Source: Lichenicola cladoniae
Lineage (GTDB): Bacteria > Pseudomonadota > Alphaproteobacteria > Acetobacterales > Acetobacteraceae
Assembly: GCF_013201075.1 (NCBI RefSeq)
Contig: NZ_CP053711.1
Span: 150,303-214,302 of the forward strand
DNA length: 64,000 bases
Direction: 5' to 3'
Positions 42,324-50,973 of the stretch are shown here, piece after piece (within the stretch, counting starts at the first letter, position 1; every line of letters begins with the position of its first letter). The notes beneath the pieces are model-generated. The model worked only from the letters and a program-made list of their open reading frames with translations, made no database searches and was not told the DNA's origin. A program made the translations under genes and the position numbers.

Positions 42324-44715
42324 GCTTGCCGCTGCCGCGCGGGAGCGCGAACCGGACACCTACGTGCCGTTCGTCGGCCACGCTGCGCCCGGCACGCTGC
42401 TGCTCGATGACGGGTCCAAGCTGGTCATGATCCGCCTGGGCGGCGTCGCCTGGGAAACGGCTGACCCTGAGCTGGTCAACGCCCGCCACGCACAGCGCAA
42501 CATCCTGTTTCGGAACATCGCGTCCGATCGCCTGGTGCTGGCGACGCATGTCATCCGCTCCATGGCGGACGCCGACGAATACCCGACCGGAGAATGCCGC
42601 AGCGGCTTTGCCCGCGAGTTGGATGCAGCCTATCGCGGCCGGCTGCTGGACGGCCGGCTCTACCGCAACGACCTGTTCCTGTCCGTGCTGCTGCGCCCTT
42701 CTCAAGCGGGTGGCCAACGCGTGTCCGGCCTGCTCAACCGCCGTCGTCGTGGCGAGCTGAACCGAACGCCCTCGGTGCCCGACATGGAACGGTTGGAAAC
42801 AACCGTGACAACGCTGATCGCGGGCCTGGCTGAGTACCAGCCCAAGCGGCTCGCCCTGCGCTCGAATGCGCGTGGCGTGGTCTTCTCCGAGATTGCCGAG
42901 GCCCTGCGCCTGGTGCTGACTTTGGATCGGATGCCGGTGCCCCTGGTCAACGGGCACCTGGGTGGCGCGATCTATACGGATCGGGTGATCGTCGGACGCG
43001 AAGCGATCGAGCTGCGCGCGCCTGGTGGCTCTACCTACGCGGCCGGCTTCGGCCTGCGCGAATATCCTGCCTCCACCTGGCCCGGCATGTTCGATGCCAT
43101 CCTGGCTGCACCGTATTGCTGCGTGCTCACGCAGACCTTCGCCTTCCTGAACAAGCAGGTGGCGCAGGATAAGATGACCCGCAAGCAGAACCAGATGGCC
43201 AACGCCTCCGACAAGGCGGCAAGCCAGGCGGTCGGGCTCTCCGAAGCCGCCGATCTGCTGCAAAGCAACGCCTTCGTTATGGGCGACCACCACCTGACGC
43301 TTGTAGCCTTTGCCGATACCCTGCCGGCGCTGTCCGAAGTAGTGGCTCATGCACGCCGCGACCTGGCGGAAAGCGGTGCCGTGGTGACGCGCGAAGATTT
43401 GGCCCTCGAGGCCGTTTATTGGGCGCAGCTCCCCGGCAACATGCGGCTGCGCTCGCGGCCCGGAGCAATCAACAGCCGCAATTTCGCGGCCATGGCGTCA
43501 CTGCACAATTATCCGCCTGGGCCAGCCCGCGGGCACTGGGGCGAGCCGCTGACGGTGTTCCGCACTACGGGCGGCACGCCCTACCGTTTTCACCTTCACG
43601 CCTCTACGGCGACAGTGACCGACCTTGGCAATATCTTCATCGCCGGCCCGTCCGGCTCCGGCAAAACGTTATGGGTGTTGTTCACCCTGGCGCTCGCCGA
43701 GAAGCACGGCGCAACCGTGGTCTATTTCGACAAGGACCGGGGCGGGGAGATCCTCGCCCGTGCCCTCGGCGGCTCTTACCTCGTGCTGCCGTCCGGCCAA
43801 CCATCTGGCTTGGCACCGCTCAAGGCGCTCGATGCCGCGCCCGGCAATCTGGTGTTCCTCAAGCAGCTCATCACCGGCCTGATCACCGCCGATGGCGTCG
43901 AGCTGCCGCCTGACATGGACCGCAGGCTTGACCAGGGCTTGCGCCAGGTCATGTCCCTCCCGCCCAAGCATCGGTCCCTGGGCGAGCTGCGCGCCTTTCT
44001 GGGACAAGCAGATGCCAATGGGCCAGGTGCCCGGCTTGAGAAGTGGTGCCAGGGCGGATCGCTCGGCTGGGTGCTGGACAACGACACCGACGACGTGCGC
44101 CTCGATGCCTCTTTTCTCGGCTTCGACATGACCGCCGTACTGGACGATCCGCGCACGCGCGGGCCGATGATGGCGTACCTGTTCCACCGCGTTGAGTCGC
44201 TGCTTGACGGTCGCCGCATGATCGTCGCGATCGACGAGTTCTGGAAGGCGCTCGCGGACGAGGCGTTCCGTGATCTGGTCAACGACAAGCTCAAGACCAT
44301 CCGCAAGCTCAACGGCGTGGTGATCCTGGCGACGCAGAGCCCGCGTGATGCACTCAATAGCCCGATCGCCCACTCGATTATCGAGCAGTGCCCGACGCAG
44401 ATTTTCATGCCGAACGACAAGGCGGATGAGGCGGACTACCGAACCGGCTTCAAGCTGACCGAAGGCGAGTTCGAGGCCGTCAGCCAGGATTTGGTTCAGG
44501 CCGGCCCGGATGGCGGGCGGCGCTTCCTGCTCAAGCAGGGCAACGCCTCGGTGGCATGCGAGCTGAACCTATCCGGCCTCGATGACATGCGCGCCGTGCT
44601 GTCCGGCACGAAAAGCACGGTGGCGCTGATGGAACAGTTGATCCGTGAGCTGGGGCCGGAGCCGGACGTCTGGCTACCGGTCTTCCGGCGGAGCTACCGC
44701 CAGGCGGCGGCATGA
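42316..44715 (+). CDS. virB4: VirB4 secretion ATPase
   Basis: 799 aa from ATG 42316, with GGGAGG 8 nt upstream; a longer frame from 42238 overlaps virB3 and is not preferred. The Walker A motif GPSGSGKT is at about residue 445, and Walker B MIVAIDEF is at about 635. The Q-loop region VVILATQSP is present. It energises pilus and channel assembly. Confidence 0.95.
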   Translation: MFKLAAAAREREPDTYVPFVGHAAPGTLLLDDGSKLVMIRLGGVAWETADPELVNARHAQRNILFRNIASDRLVLATHVIRSMADADEYPTGECRSGFARELDAAYRGRLLDGRLYRNDLFLSVLLRPSQAGGQRVSGLLNRRRRGELNRTPSVPDMERLETTVTTLIAGLAEYQPKRLALRSNARGVVFSEIAEALRLVLTLDRMPVPLVNGHLGGAIYTDRVIVGREAIELRAPGGSTYAAGFGLREYPASTWPGMFDAILAAPYCCVLTQTFAFLNKQVAQDKMTRKQNQMANASDKAASQAVGLSEAADLLQSNAFVMGDHHLTLVAFADTLPALSEVVAHARRDLAESGAVVTREDLALEAVYWAQLPGNMRLRSRPGAINSRNFAAMASLHNYPPGPARGHWGEPLTVFRTTGGTPYRFHLHASTATVTDLGNIFIAGPSGSGKTLWVLFTLALAEKHGATVVYFDKDRGGEILARALGGSYLVLPSGQPSGLAPLKALDAAPGNLVFLKQLITGLITADGVELPPDMDRRLDQGLRQVMSLPPKHRSLGELRAFLGQADANGPGARLEKWCQGGSLGWVLDNDTDDVRLDASFLGFDMTAVLDDPRTRGPMMAYLFHRVESLLDGRRMIVAIDEFWKALADEAFRDLVNDKLKTIRKLNGVVILATQSPRDALNSPIAHSIIEQCPTQIFMPNDKADEADYRTGFKLTEGEFEAVSQDLVQAGPDGGRRFLLKQGNASVACELNLSGLDDMRAVLSGTKSTVALMEQLIRELGPEPDVWLPVFRRSYRQAAA

Positions 44716-44738
44716 TGATGGGCAGGAGGGAAGAAACG

Positions 44739-45473
44739 ATGCGAAGCATACTCGTGGCAGGTTTCGGCGCTGTGGCGCTGTTCGCGTCCAGCGCGGCGCA
44801 CGCAGAATTGCCGGTGATTGACGGTGCCAACCTGGTCAACACCGCCAAAACGGTCGTGCAGGGCGCGCAGCAGATTTCGCAGCTTGCACAGCAGCTTGAG
44901 AGCATGAAGCAGCAGTTGGCCACGGCGCAGCAGACATATGAGTCACTGACGCATGCACCGACCGGCGCCTTGGGGTCTTTCAGCAGCCAGTTCAACGTGA
45001 CCGCGCTTCGCAACGTCCTGCCTCAAGGGGCGACGACCCTTGGGCCGGTCCTGAACGGCACGAACCTGGGCGCTATGGGCTCCATGGGGCAGCAGTATGC
45101 GAACCAGAACCGCATCTATCAGCCGCAGGCGAACGACTTTGCGGCGCAGCAGATGACAACGAACGCCAACTCCATCGCAGGAGTGCAGGCGCTAGCGAAT
45201 CAACTGTTCTTCTCGGCGTCGCAGCACATCAACGTCATCCAGTCGCTGGAAGGCGAGCTGACGACTGCCCCGGACACAAAAACCGTGGGCGACATACAGG
45301 CCCGCATGGCGACCGAGCAAACCTACATCGCTGCTCAACAGGTCCAGGCGCAGTCGGTGCAGACCTGGCAGGCCGCGCAAGTCCGTAACGTCGAGGAACA
45401 GAACACCGAGGCGCAGCGGCAGAACATTGATGACGTGCTGGCGCAGGATGCGTCCAGCTCGAACGGGAGCTAA
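44739..45473 (+). CDS. virB5: VirB5-type minor pilin
   Basis: ATG 44739 follows an AGGAGGGAAG ribosome site, giving a signal peptide ending SSAAHA and a mature part starting ELPVID. Long Gln-rich helices (ISQLAQQLESMKQQLATAQQ and the C-terminal AAQQVQAQSVQTWQAAQVRN) match VirB5/TrbJ proteins. The virB4 stop is 23 bp upstream. Confidence 0.88.
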   Translation: MRSILVAGFGAVALFASSAAHAELPVIDGANLVNTAKTVVQGAQQISQLAQQLESMKQQLATAQQTYESLTHAPTGALGSFSSQFNVTALRNVLPQGATTLGPVLNGTNLGAMGSMGQQYANQNRIYQPQANDFAAQQMTTNANSIAGVQALANQLFFSASQHINVIQSLEGELTTAPDTKTVGDIQARMATEQTYIAAQQVQAQSVQTWQAAQVRNVEEQNTEAQRQNIDDVLAQDASSSNGS

Positions 45474-45477
45474 GCCC

Positions 45478-45909
45478 ATGCGTCCAATCCCCTTGAACCT
45501 CCCCACTGTGGGGAGGGCTTCTGTCCTCCTGCTTCCCATGATCCTGGCGCTGCCAGCGTGGGCGCAGTCTGTTCCACCCGAGGCACAGCGCACCGTGGAA
45601 TTCTACGTGCAGCATCCTTCGCTGCGCTCCCGCGTGAATAGCGCCTGCCTCAACGATCCCGGGCATCTACGGAACGCAGCCGACTGCTGGAACGCGCATA
45701 ACGCCGATCTGCAAGCCACAGCGCGCGAGACGCACCGGATGGCCGGTGACACCAGCAATCCTGACACTCAAGCTTATTGGGACAAAAGACCTAACGAGCG
45801 GAAGTTTAAGGTCAACATCTGTAAGAACATGCCGATTGACCATCAAATCAAGGCTGGCTGTGGTCCTGCACAAAAATCAATGCTCACGGCACAGCAACGC
45901 GGTAGCTGA
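45478..45909 (+). CDS. EexN-like exported entry-exclusion protein
   Basis: The 143-aa protein starts at ATG 45478 with a signal peptide ending LALPAWAQ. The segment TVEFYVQHPSLRSRVNSACL with C-terminal cysteines resembles EexN-type exclusion proteins, which lie between virB5 and virB6 in many plasmids, as here. It is longer than the typical EexN and lacks a lipobox, so the call is moderate. Confidence 0.6.
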   Translation: MRPIPLNLPTVGRASVLLLPMILALPAWAQSVPPEAQRTVEFYVQHPSLRSRVNSACLNDPGHLRNAADCWNAHNADLQATARETHRMAGDTSNPDTQAYWDKRPNERKFKVNICKNMPIDHQIKAGCGPAQKSMLTAQQRGS

Positions 45910-45929
45910 TTGTAGATGGATAGCGGCAG

Positions 45930-46955
45930 ATGAACTCACTGAACGGGACGGCCGTCTTTAGCTATATCCAGAACCTGATCGAGACGCCGTTACTCGACAG
46001 CCTTGGAATGCTCATGACTGCGCTGGTTGCTTATGCTGCCGCGCCCGTTCAAACGGCTGTCGTGATCTATATTGCCCTGACCGGCATCCTGATTTTGCGT
46101 GGCCATGCGAGCGAGGGTATCGGCAGCCTGGTTAGCCGGGCCATCAAGCTGAGCATCGTCGTCTGGTTTGCAACCAATGGCGGTGAGTATGCCACCTGGC
46201 TGAATGACTTCTTCCTAGTCAGCCTTCCCAACGACGTAACTCGAGCGGTGTCGTCCTCGATGGCGGGCGGCACCGCCATTAGCGCTAACTCGTTTGATAT
46301 CCTGCTGCTTAAGTCTTTTGATTCCGGGCTCCAAGTCTGGAAATTGCTGCACTGGTATGACATTGGCGAAAAGGCGTTTGTCATCCTGTTTTGGGCCGTT
46401 TCGATCATGGCCTGCGTAGTGATGTTTGCGATCTGGGCTATCTCGCACATCAGTCTTGGAGTGTTTGTCGCGCTCGGTCCGTTGATGCTGCCGCTTGTGT
46501 TGTTTCCCGTAACCAAGCCGATCTTCGAGCGGTGGATCGGCGCGATGATTTCGGCCGTAATTGTCCAAGTCGTCACCGTGATTCTGCTGACCATCACGTT
46601 GCAGGTCGAGGCAATGCTTGTGGCGCAGCTCGCCGGCTACACCGGAACAAATCCATTCGAGCAAATCCGTATTCTGGTAGCAGCGTGTGCGTTCTTTGCC
46701 TTCGCCACTCTGCTCGCCTTTCAAATTCCCGGCTTCGGGACTGCCCTGGCAGGCGGGCTGCACTTTCATACCGGAGCCATTGCCCGTGCGACGCTCGGCG
46801 TTGCAACCGGTGGCGCGTCTGAGCTGGCGCGCAAGGCCGGCGCCATGAGCCAGCAGGCCGACAAAGCCGTGATGGGTGGCGTCCGCACTGTCTATCAGCG
46901 CATCCGCCCCTCAACCGGCGGCTCTCTCTCCAAGGCTTCCACACCCCGGCGCTAA
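45930..46955 (+). CDS. virB6: VirB6 polytopic channel protein
   Basis: 341 aa with at least five hydrophobic helices (MLMTALVAYAAAPVQTAVVI; VAACAFFAFATLLAFQIPGF) and the central loop with HISLGVFVALGPLMLPLVLF, typical of TrbL/VirB6. The C-terminus is soluble and basic (RTVYQRIRPSTGG). It lies at the base of the inner-membrane complex. Confidence 0.9.
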   Translation: MNSLNGTAVFSYIQNLIETPLLDSLGMLMTALVAYAAAPVQTAVVIYIALTGILILRGHASEGIGSLVSRAIKLSIVVWFATNGGEYATWLNDFFLVSLPNDVTRAVSSSMAGGTAISANSFDILLLKSFDSGLQVWKLLHWYDIGEKAFVILFWAVSIMACVVMFAIWAISHISLGVFVALGPLMLPLVLFPVTKPIFERWIGAMISAVIVQVVTVILLTITLQVEAMLVAQLAGYTGTNPFEQIRILVAACAFFAFATLLAFQIPGFGTALAGGLHFHTGAIARATLGVATGGASELARKAGAMSQQADKAVMGGVRTVYQRIRPSTGGSLSKASTPRR

Positions 46956-47018
46956 GCCGGCTTCTCGGCCTCATAGCTAGGAGTCCGCCCGGATTCCGTC
47001 TCGACAAAGGAACGAAAC

Positions 47019-47204
47019 GTGATTCTTCGCCGTCTTGCCTTGGCTCTGCTGCTCGCACTGGCGGTCGCCGCGTGCGACGGTCGCCCCCTTCCAGTCGCAT
47101 CCGGCCCGGTGCGCCAGCTCAATGTCGGCCAATGGACGCCCGGTCCGAATGACCTGGCTGCGCCGCCTGTCATGCCTGCCACCGACAACGGAGGCCGCAC
47201 ATGA
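47019..47204 (+). CDS. virB7: VirB7-type lipoprotein
   Basis: 61 aa from GTG 47019 with AAAGGA upstream. The lipobox LAVAAC is at about residue 19, followed by a short Pro-rich mature part. Small lipoproteins in this position anchor VirB9 in the outer-membrane core. The last 4 bp overlap virB8 (ATGA). Confidence 0.8.
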   Translation: MILRRLALALLLALAVAACDGRPLPVASGPVRQLNVGQWTPGPNDLAAPPVMPATDNGGRT

Positions 47205-47929
47205 ACGCGATTTCCAAGCGCATCCCTGTCGGTGCCTTCCAGGCCCGACCGGTCTCGAACGATCCCGATCTGCTGGACGCCTATTTCAAGCAGGTTGCGA
47301 GCTACGAGGGCGATCGCCTCAAGGCGGCGCAACGGAGCACCCGCCTGGCGTGGACTATTGCCGCTGCGACCGGCATCGTCGCTGCCACGGCCTGCATCGC
47401 GGTCGCGAGCCTTACGCCGCTCAAGACCGTCGTGCCGGTCGTGTTCCGCGTGGACAGCACCACCGGCATGGTCGATCGGGTCTATGACGTGCGCGGTGGC
47501 GAGCTGGCCGCCACCGAAGCCGAGCGCCGTTATTTCCTCTGGCAATACGTACTGCATCGCCAGGGCTACAACTACGCCGAAGCGCAACGCGACTTCGATG
47601 TGGTCAACCTCATGTCCACGGCGGACGTGCAGCAACTATACGCCGATTGGTTCAAGGGCTCGAACCCGCAAAGCCCGCAAGTCTTGCTTGGCCGGGGCGG
47701 TAGCTCCACCCTGAATTGGGTATCCACCTCGTTCCTTGGCCCCAAGCTGGCGCAAGTCCGTTTCACCCAGCAGGAGCGCAAGGGCGGTGCGCTGCTGTCA
47801 GCAAAGCACATGGTCGCGACGATCGGCTTCGACTTCGCGTCAGGCCCAATCAGCGGCAGCGCTATCAACGTCAATCCGGACGGCTTCCTCGTCACCAGCT
47901 TCCATGTCGATCAGGAGAGCGCGCAATGA
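47201..47929 (+). CDS. virB8: VirB8 assembly factor
   Basis: 242 aa with one N-terminal membrane helix (TIAAATGIVAATACIAVASL) and a periplasmic domain (RYFLWQYVLHRQGYNYAEAQ; VRFTQQERKGG), matching VirB8. The stop overlaps the virB9 ATG (ATGA). Confidence 0.92.
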   Translation: MNAISKRIPVGAFQARPVSNDPDLLDAYFKQVASYEGDRLKAAQRSTRLAWTIAAATGIVAATACIAVASLTPLKTVVPVVFRVDSTTGMVDRVYDVRGGELAATEAERRYFLWQYVLHRQGYNYAEAQRDFDVVNLMSTADVQQLYADWFKGSNPQSPQVLLGRGGSSTLNWVSTSFLGPKLAQVRFTQQERKGGALLSAKHMVATIGFDFASGPISGSAINVNPDGFLVTSFHVDQESAQ

Positions 47930-48774
47930 GGCGCAGCATCGTCCTGGCCCTGCTCACGAGCTGCGCGCTCGCCAGCCCGGCCCTCGCTGTCCAAACCCCG
48001 CACGCTGGCCGCTATGACTCCCGCGTGCGGGTCGTCGCCTACAACCCGATGAACGTCGTGCGGGTAATCGGCGGCACCTTCGCCAGCACCGAAATCATGT
48101 TCGCGCCTGGCGAGACCATCACACAGATTGCCATTGGCGATGCGGACGGCTGGCTCGCGGCCCCGACCGGCAATCTCCTGTTTCTCAAGCCAACCGAGGT
48201 TCGTGCTCCCACGAACGCCCAAGTGGTGACCAAGCGGCCGGATGGCTCCGTCCGCTCCTACCAGTTCGAGCTTGTGGCCCATGCCGGCACAGTCGATCAC
48301 CCCGCCGAGGGCGCACAATTCGCCATCAACTTCATCTATCCCGCCGATGCGAGACAGGCGGCCGCCGACGCCGAGCACAAGCGGCAAGCGAACACCGATG
48401 AGCTGGTGGCGCAGAACCGGCTTGCTGTGGATTTCTATTATGGCCCGCGAAACTGGCGCTACACGGCGCAAGGGTCTACCGCGATCCAGCCGCTTGCAGT
48501 CAGCGACAATGGCCGGCTGACTGCCTTCCGCTTCCCCGGCAACATGACCCTGCCGACCATCTACACGGTCGGGCCGGACGGGCAGGAAACCATCGTCCCC
48601 TACACCATGCACGGCGACCTGGCCGTGGTGTCGGTCACGGCGCGCGAGTTCCGGTTGCGCTACGGCGAGGACGTGCTTCGCGTGTTCAACCTGGCCTTTG
48701 ATCCGATCGGCCAGAACCCCGGCACCGGCACCACGGACGCCGGCATCGTTCGCACCGTGCGGGGGACCGGATGA
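47926..48774 (+). CDS. virB9: VirB9 outer-membrane core protein
   Basis: 282 aa with a signal peptide (ALLTSCALASPALA). The N-terminal region DSRVRVVAYNPMNVVRVIGG and the C-terminal FYYGPRNWRYTAQG and PYTMHGDLAVV are typical of TrbG/VirB9. It overlaps virB8 and virB10. Confidence 0.93.
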   Translation: MRRSIVLALLTSCALASPALAVQTPHAGRYDSRVRVVAYNPMNVVRVIGGTFASTEIMFAPGETITQIAIGDADGWLAAPTGNLLFLKPTEVRAPTNAQVVTKRPDGSVRSYQFELVAHAGTVDHPAEGAQFAINFIYPADARQAAADAEHKRQANTDELVAQNRLAVDFYYGPRNWRYTAQGSTAIQPLAVSDNGRLTAFRFPGNMTLPTIYTVGPDGQETIVPYTMHGDLAVVSVTAREFRLRYGEDVLRVFNLAFDPIGQNPGTGTTDAGIVRTVRGTG

Positions 48775-49940
48775 TGAGTGGTCAGGTGCCGCAGAACCCG
48801 GTCGAGCCGCAGGCCGCGCCGGAAGGCCCGATCCTGGCCGGCGAGCGCCACGTCTCCGACGTTGCCGGCAAGTCCAGTTTCAGCCGCAAGAGAGGGGCCG
48901 TTCTTCTCGCCTGCGCGACCGGTGCCGCGGTGGCCTTCATTCTGATCCGGCCGCAGCATAAGCATGTCGATCCGAATGCGATCTCGGCCGACAGGCTCCA
49001 GGTGCGCCAGGTCACGCGCTACGAACCGGCGTTACCACCCGAGGCCGTCACCCCTGCCACCTACAGGGTGCCGACGCCTTCTGTCACGGCTCCAACGCTG
49101 CCGGTCGATAACGGCGCGGCGGCTCCATCCTTCATGCAACTCGGCAACAAGCAGCCGGTCGATCCGCTGGCCAAGGCCCGTCATGCCGGCCTGTTTGTTT
49201 ATACCGGCGGCAATGGCAGCGGCGGCGCCGGGCTTGGTGGACAGGAAGGAGGGCCGGCAACCCTTGGGGCGGCCGGGCCGAACGAGCTGGCGGCCAAGCT
49301 CCAGGCGACGCCGATCACCAGCGTCACCGCGACCGTGCTGCAACACCAGCCGTATCTGCTGACACAAGGCACAGTGATCGGCTGCGTGCTGCAAACCGCC
49401 CTGGATAGCACCCTGCCCGGTTTCACCACCTGCATCATTCCGCAGGACGTGATTGGCAAGAGCGGCATCACCCTGCTCGATCGGGGCACCAAGATCGTAG
49501 GCGAGTACCACGGCGGCATGACGCAGGGTCAGAACCGGCTCTTTGTTCTGTGGACCCGCGCGGAGACGCCTGCCGGTGTCATCATCAACCTCGATAGTCC
49601 GGCCGCTGATCCACTCGGCCGGGCCGGCTTCGACGGCACCGTGGAAACGCATTTCTGGCAGCGGTTTGGCGGCGCCCTCATGCTTTCGCTTGTCCAGGGC
49701 GGCATCCAGGCCGGCGTGTCGTCGGTTTCTCCGAACGGCTCGAACTACATCAACACCGGCAACGTGAGCAGCGTTGCCAGCACAAGCCTCGACAACAGCA
49801 TCAACATCCGACCGACCTTGCGAAAGAACCAGGGCGAGCTGGTCAGCATCTTCGTCGCCCGCGATCTGGATTTCTCCACCGTCTATCAGGTCACCACCGC
49901 CTACAGCCCGCCGATGGATCTGACCGGAGCCGGCCGATGA
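48771..49940 (+). CDS. virB10: VirB10 energy-sensing core protein
   Basis: 389 aa with one membrane helix at about residues 42-60 (AVLLACATGAAVAFILI) and a Pro-rich periplasmic linker. The C-terminal barrel contains LLTQGTVIGCVLQTALDSTL and DRGTKIVGEYHGGMTQGQNR. It overlaps virB9 and virB11 by 4 bp each. Confidence 0.94.
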   Translation: MMSGQVPQNPVEPQAAPEGPILAGERHVSDVAGKSSFSRKRGAVLLACATGAAVAFILIRPQHKHVDPNAISADRLQVRQVTRYEPALPPEAVTPATYRVPTPSVTAPTLPVDNGAAAPSFMQLGNKQPVDPLAKARHAGLFVYTGGNGSGGAGLGGQEGGPATLGAAGPNELAAKLQATPITSVTATVLQHQPYLLTQGTVIGCVLQTALDSTLPGFTTCIIPQDVIGKSGITLLDRGTKIVGEYHGGMTQGQNRLFVLWTRAETPAGVIINLDSPAADPLGRAGFDGTVETHFWQRFGGALMLSLVQGGIQAGVSSVSPNGSNYINTGNVSSVASTSLDNSINIRPTLRKNQGELVSIFVARDLDFSTVYQVTTAYSPPMDLTGAGR

Positions 49941-50965
49941 GGCGCGGCGAGCGCACCTTGCGCCTCATGCTCGCGCCAATCGCGCCCGAGCTGGCCGATG
50001 ACAGCGTGACGGAAGTCGTCATCAACCGGCCGGGCGAGGTCGGGATCGAGCGTCGCGCCGGCTGGACTTGGCGCGACGTGCCGGAGCTGACGTTCGATCG
50101 GCTCGATGGCATCGCCGTGCTGTGTGCCGCCATGTCGTCACAGGACGTAGGACCGGAACGCCCGCTATGCGGTTCGATGCTGCCGGACGGGCAGCGTGTA
50201 CAGATATGCCGCCCGCCCGCTGTGGCGGCCGGAACGATCAGCCTCACGATCCGCCGCCCGAACAGCTTTGCGCCGTCTCTAGCCGATCTCGAGAACGGCG
50301 GATTGTTCACTCATACCGAGGCCGCGCAGTTTCGCTCCCATCCCGCCGACGATGAGCTGTGCGAGCTGCACCATGCCAAGAACTGGCGGAAATTCTGTGC
50401 CTTAGCGGTGCGATCCCACAAAACCGCGATCATCAGCGGCGACACCGGGTCCGGCAAAACCACCGTCGCAAAGGCGTTGATTCAGGAAATCCCCGATTAC
50501 GAACGCTTGGTCACGATCGAGGACACCGCCGAGTTCAACCTGACACGGCGCAACGTCGTGCCGCTGTTCTACTCCAAAGGGGATCAGGGGCTCGCCAAGG
50601 TCCGGTCCGAGGAACTGATCGAGGCGGGGCTGCGGATGCGGCCCGATCGCGTGCTGATGCAGGAGCTGCGTGACGGCGCGGCCTTCTCGTTCATCCGTGG
50701 CGTTGCGGCAGGCCATCCCGGCTCCATCACCACACTGCACGCCGGCAGCGCGGCCGGCGCGTTCGACGCGCTGCGCCTCATGGTTAAGCAGCATGACGCC
50801 GGCAAGCACCTGGCAGACGCCGACGTGCGCGCCTTCCTGCTCCAGCTCGTGGATGTGGTGATCCATTGCGAGAAGCGGCGGGACGGAAGCCGGGGCATCC
50901 GTGAGGTCTGGTTCGATCCCGCCGCCAAGCTCAGCCGTCCCGGCCCTGCCCTTGCTGCCGAATAG
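49937..50965 (+). CDS. virB11: VirB11 traffic ATPase
   Basis: 342 aa. Walker A GDTGSGKTTVAK is at about residue 168, followed by the Asp/His boxes (TIEDTAEFNL; GHPGSITTLHAGSA) of the secretion NTPase family. It is a hexameric ATPase working with VirB4 and VirD4. Confidence 0.95.
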   Translation: MRRGERTLRLMLAPIAPELADDSVTEVVINRPGEVGIERRAGWTWRDVPELTFDRLDGIAVLCAAMSSQDVGPERPLCGSMLPDGQRVQICRPPAVAAGTISLTIRRPNSFAPSLADLENGGLFTHTEAAQFRSHPADDELCELHHAKNWRKFCALAVRSHKTAIISGDTGSGKTTVAKALIQEIPDYERLVTIEDTAEFNLTRRNVVPLFYSKGDQGLAKVRSEELIEAGLRMRPDRVLMQELRDGAAFSFIRGVAAGHPGSITTLHAGSAAGAFDALRLMVKQHDAGKHLADADVRAFLLQLVDVVIHCEKRRDGSRGIREVWFDPAAKLSRPGPALAAE

Positions 50966-50973
50966 AGGCGACC